Below, in pieces: positions 42,940 to 51,369 of a stretch of DNA of 64,000 nucleotides. The DNA lies in the IMG/VR virus record IMGVR_UViG_3300042445_000711, positions 1 to 64,000 of that record; one strand, given 5' to 3'. Position 1 is the first letter of the stretch; each line of letters opens with the position of its first letter. This DNA comes from a virus. A program made the position numbers and the translations under genes. The notes beneath the pieces were generated by a model, which had not been told where the DNA came from, made no database searches, and worked only from the letters and a program-made list of their open reading frames with translations.

Positions 42940-43185
42940 TTATTTTAATGTTACTATTGGGTATCCACCAGAATCCTCTGGTATTTTATTTTTTATATCT
43001 TCTGCATTTGGATAATCATCTGTTAAAAATATGTGAACATATTTATTAAAATTTTCTTCTAATATAAATTCTTTTAGTAATTCTCCATTTTCTAATAAAA
43101 GAATACCAAATAATTTATCATCAATTAATTGAGCATTAGCTTCATTAATTAAAAAATACTCAAATGCTTCTAGTTGTAGTTCCAT
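42940..43185 (-). CDS. Small acidic hypothetical protein (81 residues)
   Basis: The product is rich in Glu, Asp, Leu and Phe (MELQLEAFEYFLINEANAQ, LLENGELLKEFILEENF, FLTDDYPNAEDIKNKIP). No motif is recognised. Acidic small phage proteins can mimic DNA or inhibit host factors, but nothing specific supports that here. It has its own late-type motif 14 nt before the ATG and is separated by 12 nt from the 68-residue gene, so it may head the operon leading to the resolvase. Confidence 0.6.
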   Translation of the reverse strand: MELQLEAFEYFLINEANAQLIDDKLFGILLLENGELLKEFILEENFNKYVHIFLTDDYPNAEDIKNKIPEDSGGYPIVTLK

Positions 43186-43199
43186 AATATTATTTTATA

Positions 43200-43209
43200 T
43201 ATAAATATC
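43200..43209 (-). promoter_or_regulatory. Putative late-promoter motif GATATTTATA before the 81-residue gene
   Basis: The coding strand reads GATATTTATA (43209 to 43200), 14 nt before ATG 43185, in a 26-nt gap. The spacing agrees with the sites before the tail fibre (15), the 41-residue ORF (15) and the gene at 51340 (13). Confidence 0.5.
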
Positions 43210-43211
43210 AA

Positions 43212-44417
43212 TTAAGTATCAAAACGGACAATAAAGTTTACGGGAATTTCCGGGTCTGATTTAATTGGCTTTGGTAACTTTGCTACTGCAACCAAATCAC
43301 AATCATCATCGTATAAACCAATTGTTGTTATAAATGGTGCTAAGAACGAACCAGTTGAATCCACAGAACCACTTAAATCATAATGTTCAAATCCTGCTAA
43401 TTTATTTCCAACTGAACCTGAAAATCTATGGTCTAAAATATTTCCATTTTCTAATGTAGTTAATTTTTTAATATATTTTACAGGTTGCTCCGTATATACT
43501 CGCTTAGCTTTACCATAATCATCAATAAATGTTTCATATGAACCACCTACTGATTTTACTGCTGATGGGTTTGTAGATACATTATAATCAGATTCATTTA
43601 CAATTAAAAGATACTCGTGTTCGTAAATAGTTTCAGTTGATTTAAATGTTAAATCCCATGTATTAATTAATCGTATATCCGAATTTCTAGTTAATGTAAC
43701 CAAACCATGATTATAAAAAACATTACCAATTTTAATACCACTTGCTTCTTCAGGTAAGAATGTAAAATTATCTGCAATCATTCTACCCGTTTCTAAATCA
43801 AATGTATCAACTAAAGCAGAATAAGAATTTCCACTTACAGAAATTGTTATTTCATTATTTTCTACATCAAAAAAATAACTATTTATTGTAGCAGAGTAAG
43901 TATTTCCAACTACATCTTCAAATACCATAACACCCGCAGCAGGTTCAATTCCGTTATTTATTAAAGAAATTATTATTTCATCTCTTACATCAAATAAATT
44001 ACCATTACTATCATCAGTAAATGCAGTATTATTTTCATTTAAAGTTACCGAACCTTTTTTAATACCTTCACCAACGTATATATTTGGTATTGATATAACT
44101 TTTGCAGACCCACTTAAAAATCGTTCTGTTGCGTTTATAGATTCAATATAATTTTTACTCTTATTACCAATTCTAACAAACGGATTATCTTCGTGTCCAT
44201 TATAAAATTGTGCTCTTAATTGCCCATAAACAGAATGTTTATTATATGATGACCCACTTAAACTACCAGAAGTTAATACATTTGAATCGGTTGATGTATA
44301 ATCCCCACTAACTGCTTCTAATACAGTAATTTCTGTAGAGTCATTATCAAACGCCCATTGTTTGTAAGCTTTGAATGGTCTTACACTAATATCTGATTTT
44401 GGTATTCGTTTTAACAT
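43212..44417 (-). CDS. Virion structural protein (tail/baseplate region)
   Basis: A 401-residue beta-rich protein beginning MLKRIPKSDISVRPFKAYK. The middle contains strand pairs typical of tail proteins (SGSAKVISIPNIYVGEG, GNVFYNHGLVTLTRNSD). The last 38 residues, TTIGLYDDDCDLVAVAKLPKP through VNFIVRFDT, match in pattern the end of the neighbour at 44489, so both share a C-terminal domain. I cannot give a T4 gene number. Lying in the tail gene block with its own late-type motif, it is most likely a baseplate or neck component. Confidence 0.65.
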   Translation of the reverse strand: MLKRIPKSDISVRPFKAYKQWAFDNDSTEITVLEAVSGDYTSTDSNVLTSGSLSGSSYNKHSVYGQLRAQFYNGHEDNPFVRIGNKSKNYIESINATERFLSGSAKVISIPNIYVGEGIKKGSVTLNENNTAFTDDSNGNLFDVRDEIIISLINNGIEPAAGVMVFEDVVGNTYSATINSYFFDVENNEITISVSGNSYSALVDTFDLETGRMIADNFTFLPEEASGIKIGNVFYNHGLVTLTRNSDIRLINTWDLTFKSTETIYEHEYLLIVNESDYNVSTNPSAVKSVGGSYETFIDDYGKAKRVYTEQPVKYIKKLTTLENGNILDHRFSGSVGNKLAGFEHYDLSGSVDSTGSFLAPFITTIGLYDDDCDLVAVAKLPKPIKSDPEIPVNFIVRFDT

Positions 44418-44423
44418 ATCAGT

Positions 44424-44433
44424 AATAAATATC
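44424..44433 (-). promoter_or_regulatory. Putative late-promoter motif (variant GATATTTATT)
   Basis: The coding strand reads GATATTTATT (44433 to 44424), 6 nt before ATG 44417. It follows directly on a rho-independent terminator, as expected if a new transcript begins here. One base differs from the GATATTTATA form, and the spacing is short. Confidence 0.4.
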
Positions 44434-44441
44434 TCATAAAC

Positions 44442-44464
44442 TAAAAACCCACCAAAAGGTGGGT
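44442..44464 (-). terminator. Rho-independent terminator after the structural gene at 44489
   Basis: On the minus strand ACCCACC (44464-44458), loop TTTT, GGTGGGT (44453-44447), then TTTTTAG. This is a 7-bp, G/C-rich perfect stem followed by a T-run, standing out in an otherwise A/T-rich genome. It lies 25 nt after the stop of the 419-residue structural gene and just before the next late-type motif. Confidence 0.85.
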
Positions 44465-44488
44465 CAGTAGTTTATAAATTACTCTAAA

Positions 44489-45748
44489 TTAAAAATCTAA
44501 TTTAACTTTGATTGCCACTTCTTTATCAAATGATTTCTCAACAGGTTTAGAAGTTTTTGCTACTGCTAATAATTCGTTAGCATCATCGTATAAACCAACG
44601 GTTGTTATATAAACTCGTGGGTCTCTTTCAAATGTTGCTTGAACAAATTCACCAACAGAACCAGTTACGAATGTTGGGTTGTTTGAAAAATTAAATTCTC
44701 TGTTATTTGCTCTTACAAAATAATGAGAAGTTGAAACATTTTCTGTTCTACGAACTTGAAAATCACCACCACTTGCTAATGCTTTTAATAATGCAATTGA
44801 ACCGGATGATGCATTTTGAATTGATGCTGATGTTGAATTATTATGATACACACCTGTAATTGAACCAGTTGCTGCTGATAAGTTTGCATTAACGTTAGCT
44901 GCTAATGCTGCAGGATTTAACAATATAATACCCATATCTGGATAAAATAATCCCCACCCTTGTCCGTTTGAAGATGTATATGTATTAATTGATGCCGATA
45001 ATGCAGAACCAATATTTAATGAACCACTAACTAAGTTATAAACTCTACCTGATGTAGTTACGTTTTCATCCGTTCCACCACTATCATCAATTAAAGTAAC
45101 AGTTCCTAACGAACCTACTAACTTAATTGAAATATTACCTGGATCTAATCTTTCTTTATATCTTGCTCTATTAATGTTAATTGCATAAAAGTTTTCTAAA
45201 TCATGAGCTCCCGCAGTTGAACCACTATATACACTAAAGTATGAATCAGCAGAATCTAATAAAATATTACGATATTGATTATAAGTTGCTTTTGTAGGTA
45301 AAGTAGATGAATCATCTTGTGTTAATGTAGGTGCTCCATTTCCACTCTTATCACCATATGCAATTGAGAATTGAACTTCAGATGCCGTTGATGATGTTAA
45401 TCCGTTATAAACATCTATGTAGTATTTACCACTAACACTTTCAATTTGTGTAGATGATGTGTAAGTTGCATTAATTGCTAATGAACCCGTATCACCACTC
45501 CATATTCCAGAAGTTACAATTTCTGTTCTGTTGGTTACTTTATCAATTGCTCCAAACTTTTTATAAATACCATTTGTAATAGTAGTTATATCGGAACTAA
45601 TTTGTTCTCCAGTTCCTAAAAATTGATTTACAATTCTAACTAATTCGCTAGAATCTACGGGAGTTCCTGCGGTGTTAGCAGCACCTGCCAAATATTGTGA
45701 TATTTGACTTGCTAAAAGTGCTCCTCTATTGTCTCTAATTATTGCCAT
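44489..45748 (-). CDS. Virion structural protein (tail/baseplate region)
   Basis: A 419-residue protein starting MAIIRDNRGALLASQISQYL. Mid-region strands and Ser/Thr/Gly-rich loops are typical of tail proteins. The C-terminal segment TTVGLYDDANELLAVAKTSKP through AIKVKLDF is shared with the gene at 43212. No enzyme motif is present. It is followed by a strong terminator and is only 9 nt from the gene at 45758, so these two are the end of one transcript. Confidence 0.65.
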   Translation of the reverse strand: MAIIRDNRGALLASQISQYLAGAANTAGTPVDSSELVRIVNQFLGTGEQISSDITTITNGIYKKFGAIDKVTNRTEIVTSGIWSGDTGSLAINATYTSSTQIESVSGKYYIDVYNGLTSSTASEVQFSIAYGDKSGNGAPTLTQDDSSTLPTKATYNQYRNILLDSADSYFSVYSGSTAGAHDLENFYAININRARYKERLDPGNISIKLVGSLGTVTLIDDSGGTDENVTTSGRVYNLVSGSLNIGSALSASINTYTSSNGQGWGLFYPDMGIILLNPAALAANVNANLSAATGSITGVYHNNSTSASIQNASSGSIALLKALASGGDFQVRRTENVSTSHYFVRANNREFNFSNNPTFVTGSVGEFVQATFERDPRVYITTVGLYDDANELLAVAKTSKPVEKSFDKEVAIKVKLDF

Positions 45749-45757
45749 TTTTCTTTA

Positions 45758-46381
45758 TTATTGAACGTAAGTTACGGTAATTGGAATAGTTTGTGAACCT
45801 CCTGTTTCATTACCATAAACTGTAATAGTAGTTCTAATGGTAGATGTTAAAGATGGGTTTGGTATAAATTTAAATGTTAATCCTTTAGATACTGCCGCAG
45901 TTGCAGATACATCATCTCCGATAAAGATAGGTACTGAACCTACTTCCGATGTTACACCCGAACCAATAATATCACCTGCGTTTTTGTTTGATAATACAAT
46001 AGTATATCCTAAACTTCTATTTCCCGCTGGAGATGTTGTTGGTGATAAAGCAACTTCACCACTTTTTTGATTAACTGCAATATTAGGAACTCCAAATTCA
46101 ACAATCGGAATACGAGTTGTATTTTTTGGAAGGGTTACTAACTTATACTTCATTACCTGTGTTTCATCAGGATTTGCTTCCAATACAGGCATATTTTTAA
46201 TTGCTGCATCGTAGTAAGATGAACCAAGTGGATGAGCCGGCTCATATAATGAATAATCAATCTCATCATCTGCTAATGCAAATTGAGTGATGTTTAAACC
46301 TTGTCCCGCTGCCAGTTTTTCTCTACCTTTTTTTGTAAGGATTGCATCTACTGTTAATTCGGTATTACTTAAATATCCCAT
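45758..46381 (-). CDS. Virion structural protein (207 residues)
   Basis: Begins MGYLSNTELTVDAILTKKGR and continues EKLAAGQGLNITQFALADDE and IDYSLYEPAHPLG. This opening (an LTKKGRE helix followed by FALADDEIDY) is a recurrent form in tail proteins of large myoviruses, as far as I recall. The C-terminal half (about 100-207) is a beta-sandwich with Val/Thr/Ile alternation ending TTITVYGNETGGSQTIPITVTY, resembling an Ig-like domain. It is the first gene after the late-type motif at 46404 and pairs with the gene at 44489. Confidence 0.65.
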   Translation of the reverse strand: MGYLSNTELTVDAILTKKGREKLAAGQGLNITQFALADDEIDYSLYEPAHPLGSSYYDAAIKNMPVLEANPDETQVMKYKLVTLPKNTTRIPIVEFGVPNIAVNQKSGEVALSPTTSPAGNRSLGYTIVLSNKNAGDIIGSGVTSEVGSVPIFIGDDVSATAAVSKGLTFKFIPNPSLTSTIRTTITVYGNETGGSQTIPITVTYVQ

Positions 46382-46403
46382 AGTCTTAATGTATTATCTT
46401 TAA

Positions 46404-46413
46404 TATAAATATA
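46404..46413 (-). promoter_or_regulatory. Putative late-promoter motif (variant TATATTTATA)
   Basis: The coding strand reads TATATTTATA (46413 to 46404), 22 nt before ATG 46381, followed by TTAAAGATAATACATTAAG. The continuation TTAAAGATA matches the tail fibre site at 37937. Confidence 0.45.
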
Positions 46414-46429
46414 GTTTTTTTAAAAATTA

Positions 46430-49400
46430 TTACTCTACTTCCAAAATTGGTTCGTTTGCACTTCTACCTGCTTTATTAACCTTTAATGTATTAGGATTAG
46501 ATACAAATGTTTCAACTGGTGAAGAACCATCTAATGTAGTTGCTGCCGTATTTTTTGAACCATTATAAAAAGAATTTTGCAATCCTCTTGTCAAATCCGT
46601 TGTGTTTCTATAATGTGTTGGTAAATATCCATTTAAAGGAATTACTTCAATAATACTACCCGTCCCTGCGTTTATTGTTTTAGAACCTGAGAATGGTTGT
46701 ATATTTAAATTGGTTTCATAATAAACAGATGAGGTTAAAACAAAACCGTCTTTTATATCACCAATACCATTTACTGTTGTTTTATATTTTAAAGTTTTTC
46801 TTGTTTTTTGTTCTTTAACTAAATCAACTTTAACTCTTTCTTTTACTCTTCTATTGTTTTTATCAAAATATGTTCTAATCGCGTGTCCATCTTGTGCGTA
46901 TAATCCAAATCCAATACTTTCATAATCAGTTTGACCAACTATAATACTACTATTGATTAAATCAATTTCAGTAACTATTGTTGGGTCTTCTAATCCTGCA
47001 TCTATTGTAACTTCTTTTTGATAATATTCTGCACCTACTAATGTAGTTTCTGTATTTTGGATTTCAGTATCATATTGATAATTTTCAGCAATTAAATTTT
47101 CACTTAAATTTGCATCAATTACAGTTTCTTTTTGATTATTTTCTCCAGTTAATAAATATTGAGAATTTGCATCTAACGTTACTTCTTGTTGAAAATTTTC
47201 AGAAGTCAATACAGTTGAATCATCATAATGTATTACAGATTCGTATTGATTATTTTCTCCAGTTGGTTTCTTTTGAGCAATTTTACTTCTTTCTAAAAAA
47301 TGTGGTTCAATTAAAAGACCTGTTGTTGCTTTAACTCTAGCAGGCAACATATTTTTAATATCTTCAAACATAGATTTCTCATACAACTTAATTAAGTTAA
47401 TATAAGCATATATGTCTATGTTATTAAATCTTTTAAAATAATATTTTCTTAAATCATCTAAACCTCTATAATTTGTTTTGTATCTATCCGATGGGTCACC
47501 AATATAATTATCTAAATTAATACCACCAAACGATTTAGCAATATCAATATTCAACTCTTTTGTAGGAGAAAAGAATAAACCAACTCTATTAGAATCCGTT
47601 GGTGCTTGGTCTAATGATTTTCTAGTAGCTCTACTATTAACCGATAAATCTGTTACTAATGTTTGTTCTTCAAAACGAATTTTATTAGTTGAATATCTCG
47701 ATGAACCAACATCTGGTATATCTAACACAACTGTTCTATCTATTGCTTCAAAATTATATGGATACGATACTGCATTTGAAAAACCATAAGCACTTGCCGA
47801 ATATGATGCAGAAGGATTTTCTGAAAATAATAAAGAAGTATTTCCATCTTCGTAATTATTTCTTGTTAAACTTCCACTAAAATAAATATTAGTATCAACA
47901 TTTGGTAAAGATGCAGATGGGTATAAATTTTTTGGATATTCAAAATCTAAACGGAAAAACAAATCATCAGTAGATGCCGAAACGTGATTACCATTAATCA
48001 TTTCAGGAAACGAAACGTGCTCAAAAAATCTTTCTCTTTCCAATGGTGTACTCCATAAACGGAATTCATCGATACTACCACTAAAGTTTCCACCTAGTGT
48101 AATTAAAGAACCATTATTCCAATTAGAACTACCACTTGAAATACTTGCAGATATAGTATTTTGAAATAAAGTTCTTTCTTTATCTGATTGTCTAACATTT
48201 AATTCAAAATTATGAAAACTACCAGTAACTTCTCTACTTACTGATATACCAAAAAATGAACCATTAAATATTGGTAAGATAGAAGAACTAATTCCGTTTG
48301 AACCAGAATAATCAAATATTACATACCCATTATTACTATTAGCAGAACCACTTACTTTTACATCCCAACCACTACCTGAAATTAAAGTATATTCTCCACT
48401 TGTTGCAGGTTTTACAAAAAATTCAATGGTATCGGGTTTTCTATTTCTTTCAGTATCTTTCCATTGAAAATCAATTTTAGAACCACTTGTCATTTTAAGA
48501 GCAGTTGTAATGTTATCCATTATCAATTTACTCCTATTAGTATCCGTTACTTCCGGTCCTCCAAATTCTAAAATAGAAAGATTTGATGATGGAATACCAT
48601 AGCAACTTAATAAAGCATATATACCTCTTCTTGTACCTTTGTGTTTTAATAAATAAGGTAAGTTATTTACAATTCTTCTCCAAACTTCATTTGTTCTTTC
48701 TTTACCAGGTGAAGCATTTACAACACTACCATCTATATTTTTTCCAAATACATAATTCCAAAGTTTAGAATCGGAAGCTAAATTCTTAGCATTCCAATCA
48801 AAAGATTTAAGTGTTTCAAATAAAAGTTTATCTGAAATACCATTTTTTGATTTATAACCCAAACCTCTACTTTTTTCAATTGATTTTGTATAAAAATATA
48901 TGTTGTCAAAATGTTGTCCAATCATTGATAAAAATAATAACATACTTTCATTTTCTGTATTATTTACAATAAATTGTGGAATGTTGTTTTGAACCCAATT
49001 TGGATTTTCTATATCAAAATCTTCGGATAATGTTATAATAGTTTCATACCAATCAGTTACTTCCGTTGTACTACTTAATTTTCTAATACTACCGTTATGT
49101 GGCCAACTTAATGAAGATGATGTGTATAAGAATTTTTCAAATCCATCAAATCCATTTACTAATTGATTTTTCTTTAATAATTGTTTATCACGTTCTTGTA
49201 TTGCAGATAATGAACCAGTATGTCCAGATAAGTATGGGTCATAATAAGATGCAGATATTAAAGATTCATAATTTTCAATTAATTGAACTTTATAAACAAA
49301 ATTATCTACTCTTTCTTTTGCCGAACTAAAGTGTACAAAATTATCCCAAGCATATGTAGAACCTGTTACATATTCAATATTCAAATCATCTGTACTAACT

Positions 49401-51340
49401 AATGAAGAACTTAAATACAAACCAACTAATTGTGCAGATGATGTATTTGTTAATATTAAATCATCTAATGATTCATAATTAGTAGAACTACCTTTTATAT
49501 AATCAACTTCAATTGAAAAGTTCGGTCCTTTTATTGGAGGACAGGATAAATTATCTTGCTCTGTAAGGATTACCGTTTCAATTAACGGATTTGTCAATAA
49601 TTTAGTAACCCAAAATGTTGAATTTGGTGTTACAGATGCCGGTATTGGTGAATATAATTTTAATATTATAGATTCAACTTTGTCCGTTTCTTGAACAAAT
49701 TCATTACCTAATTGGTCTACCGATTTTTTAGATAAAGACCAATCATCCGTTTCCCAAGATGAAATTAATACTTGCTCATCATTACCAAAATTAGCAAGGT
49801 GAGTTAAGTTTTTACTTTCTTTTTCTGGTTCAATTATTTGTAGCTTTTCAATAAAAGCATCAAACATTGCTTTACCAAAAATCTCTTCATTAATTTCTAA
49901 TAAAGGTAGTATTAATTTAGTAACAATTTCATAATCATTACCAATAAGTGATTCAGCACCACCTCTATTGTATGGTATTAGTTTTAAAGTTACATTATCA
50001 CTACCTGTCCAATTGGGGAATCTATCTCTTAATGTTTTAAGATGTATAGTTACTCTTCCATTTGTAGGTTGATTTACGAATAATGGAACAAACGAATTAT
50101 CTTTTAATTTTAAATGTATATCTACACTCGTTGCTGCAAATGTATTCCAAATTACATCATATGATAAATTGTAATCTGAAAAAGATGGAACATCTATTAA
50201 TTCTGCAAATGTTGTTTCTGTAATAGATGGAAAATCATTAATAGCAGTAAATGTTACATTAACTTCTACTCTACCACCAGTACCAAAATTATCACTAACT
50301 GCTACTAATATTATTTTTTTAGTACCATATACTTCCGCAAAATCTTTTTGGAAATAAATAATTGCCTGTCTATCGGATGCAGGAACTTCTATTGTATTAT
50401 TAGGTCCTAAATATACAATTACTCTATCAGCTTGTTCTGTATTAAATGGAATTGCAATTGTTTTTTCTAAATCCGAATCTTTTACAGAAACATTAAATTG
50501 ATTACCATTTGGTAAAATAATCTTTGGTTCTGCGTATTTAATTTCTTTTTGAAAATTTGCAATAACAACAAAACTACTGAATAATTTATTTGCAGGAACT
50601 GAAAATACAGTACCACTAACTTGAGTTAATGCTGATAAATCTCTACCTTCATTTTTTACTAAAGATGAATTACCTTCGTATACACCACTAAATGTAAACC
50701 CATCTGGTAAATTTCCTTCTATTTTAAATAAAACAGTACCATTTTGTAAAACATCCTTTGGTAATTGTTTTTTAGCAAAACTTCTTGTACCATCTAAAAA
50801 TAAAACACCACTATCATGTGTATAATCATTTGATACTATACTATATGTTAAAGATACATTCCCACCTAATTCATTTCTAAAGTTACTACCAAATGAAATT
50901 TCATATTCACTATTTGGATTTGGAGTTACAATTTCTTGTCTATCTACTCTTTTTTTGGCAGCAGGTGGTTGAGGAACAATAACATCTGCAATTTTTGGTA
51001 TTTCTAAATCTTGTAATGCTTTTAATGTTTGTTCTACATTTGTAGGATTTCTTTCATTAATAGTAATTGGGTCACCATTAACATCTGTAAACGTTAATGG
51101 TTGATATATAGGTCCGATTGTATCAGAACCCAAAAATGTAAGTGGATTTATAGGTCCTATATTTGCAGCAATAGCAGCTGATAAATCAGCCTGCCCGGCG
51201 GGAGTATTAATTTGGGCAAGAGTTTCACTTAAACCTGAAAGAGCATTTGGGTCAATTGTTATATTGCTTAATGCTTCATACAATTCGTATGTCATACCAA
51301 GCTTATCTGCTTCTTTCTTTTGTTCTTCCGTTAATGCCAT
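46430..51340 (-). CDS. Large baseplate/tail protein with P2-gpI-like and LamG-like segments
   Basis: A 1636-residue structural protein. N-terminus: MALTEEQKKEADKLGMTYEL and a Pro-rich PQPPAAKKRVDRQE (about 123-136), then several Ig-like beta segments. Around residues 880-930, EVWRRIVNNLPYLLKHKG, TRRGIYALLSCYGIP and SILEFGGPEV resemble the phage tail protein I family (P2 gpI), a baseplate component. A LamG-like sandwich follows (about 960-1090: DTIEFFVKPATSGEYTL, GSIDEFRLWSTPLERE). Residues 1362-1456 are five 19-residue repeats. It probably joins the baseplate wedge to fibres, comparable in place to T4 gp7, although homology to gp7 is not shown. A late-type motif is 13 nt upstream. Confidence 0.75.
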   Translation of the reverse strand: MALTEEQKKEADKLGMTYELYEALSNITIDPNALSGLSETLAQINTPAGQADLSAAIAANIGPINPLTFLGSDTIGPIYQPLTFTDVNGDPITINERNPTNVEQTLKALQDLEIPKIADVIVPQPPAAKKRVDRQEIVTPNPNSEYEISFGSNFRNELGGNVSLTYSIVSNDYTHDSGVLFLDGTRSFAKKQLPKDVLQNGTVLFKIEGNLPDGFTFSGVYEGNSSLVKNEGRDLSALTQVSGTVFSVPANKLFSSFVVIANFQKEIKYAEPKIILPNGNQFNVSVKDSDLEKTIAIPFNTEQADRVIVYLGPNNTIEVPASDRQAIIYFQKDFAEVYGTKKIILVAVSDNFGTGGRVEVNVTFTAINDFPSITETTFAELIDVPSFSDYNLSYDVIWNTFAATSVDIHLKLKDNSFVPLFVNQPTNGRVTIHLKTLRDRFPNWTGSDNVTLKLIPYNRGGAESLIGNDYEIVTKLILPLLEINEEIFGKAMFDAFIEKLQIIEPEKESKNLTHLANFGNDEQVLISSWETDDWSLSKKSVDQLGNEFVQETDKVESIILKLYSPIPASVTPNSTFWVTKLLTNPLIETVILTEQDNLSCPPIKGPNFSIEVDYIKGSSTNYESLDDLILTNTSSAQLVGLYLSSSLVSTDDLNIEYVTGSTYAWDNFVHFSSAKERVDNFVYKVQLIENYESLISASYYDPYLSGHTGSLSAIQERDKQLLKKNQLVNGFDGFEKFLYTSSSLSWPHNGSIRKLSSTTEVTDWYETIITLSEDFDIENPNWVQNNIPQFIVNNTENESMLLFLSMIGQHFDNIYFYTKSIEKSRGLGYKSKNGISDKLLFETLKSFDWNAKNLASDSKLWNYVFGKNIDGSVVNASPGKERTNEVWRRIVNNLPYLLKHKGTRRGIYALLSCYGIPSSNLSILEFGGPEVTDTNRSKLIMDNITTALKMTSGSKIDFQWKDTERNRKPDTIEFFVKPATSGEYTLISGSGWDVKVSGSANSNNGYVIFDYSGSNGISSSILPIFNGSFFGISVSREVTGSFHNFELNVRQSDKERTLFQNTISASISSGSSNWNNGSLITLGGNFSGSIDEFRLWSTPLERERFFEHVSFPEMINGNHVSASTDDLFFRLDFEYPKNLYPSASLPNVDTNIYFSGSLTRNNYEDGNTSLLFSENPSASYSASAYGFSNAVSYPYNFEAIDRTVVLDIPDVGSSRYSTNKIRFEEQTLVTDLSVNSRATRKSLDQAPTDSNRVGLFFSPTKELNIDIAKSFGGINLDNYIGDPSDRYKTNYRGLDDLRKYYFKRFNNIDIYAYINLIKLYEKSMFEDIKNMLPARVKATTGLLIEPHFLERSKIAQKKPTGENNQYESVIHYDDSTVLTSENFQQEVTLDANSQYLLTGENNQKETVIDANLSENLIAENYQYDTEIQNTETTLVGAEYYQKEVTIDAGLEDPTIVTEIDLINSSIIVGQTDYESIGFGLYAQDGHAIRTYFDKNNRRVKERVKVDLVKEQKTRKTLKYKTTVNGIGDIKDGFVLTSSVYYETNLNIQPFSGSKTINAGTGSIIEVIPLNGYLPTHYRNTTDLTRGLQNSFYNGSKNTAATTLDGSSPVETFVSNPNTLKVNKAGRSANEPILEVE
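46973..47257 (-). repeat. Five tandem 57-bp (19-residue) repeats in the large baseplate gene
   Basis: Exact 57-nt periodicity over 285 bp. The units read ENNQYESVIHYDDSTVLTS, ENFQQEVTLDANSQYLLTG, ENNQKETVIDANLSENLIA, ENYQYDTEIQNTETTLVGA and EYYQKEVTIDAGLEDPTIV. The constant positions (E1, aromatic or Asn at 3, Q4, alternating V/T/I at 7-9, D10) suggest stacked beta-hairpins or a beta-solenoid. The DNA copies are diverged, so the array is old and kept in length by selection. Confidence 0.9.
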
Positions 51341-51353
51341 TTAATACTTTTAT

Positions 51354-51363
51354 TATAAATATC
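51354..51363 (-). promoter_or_regulatory. Putative late-promoter motif GATATTTATA before the large baseplate gene
   Basis: The coding strand reads GATATTTATA (51363 to 51354), 13 nt before ATG 51340, in a 29-nt gap whose only other content is the A-rich leader ATAAAAGTATTAA. Confidence 0.5.
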
Positions 51364-51369
51364 TTATTA

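Noticed and set aside
46973-47257. 57-bp repeat array as a replication origin (iteron)
   Set aside because: The periodicity is in the protein; the DNA copies are diverged and in frame with the baseplate gene.
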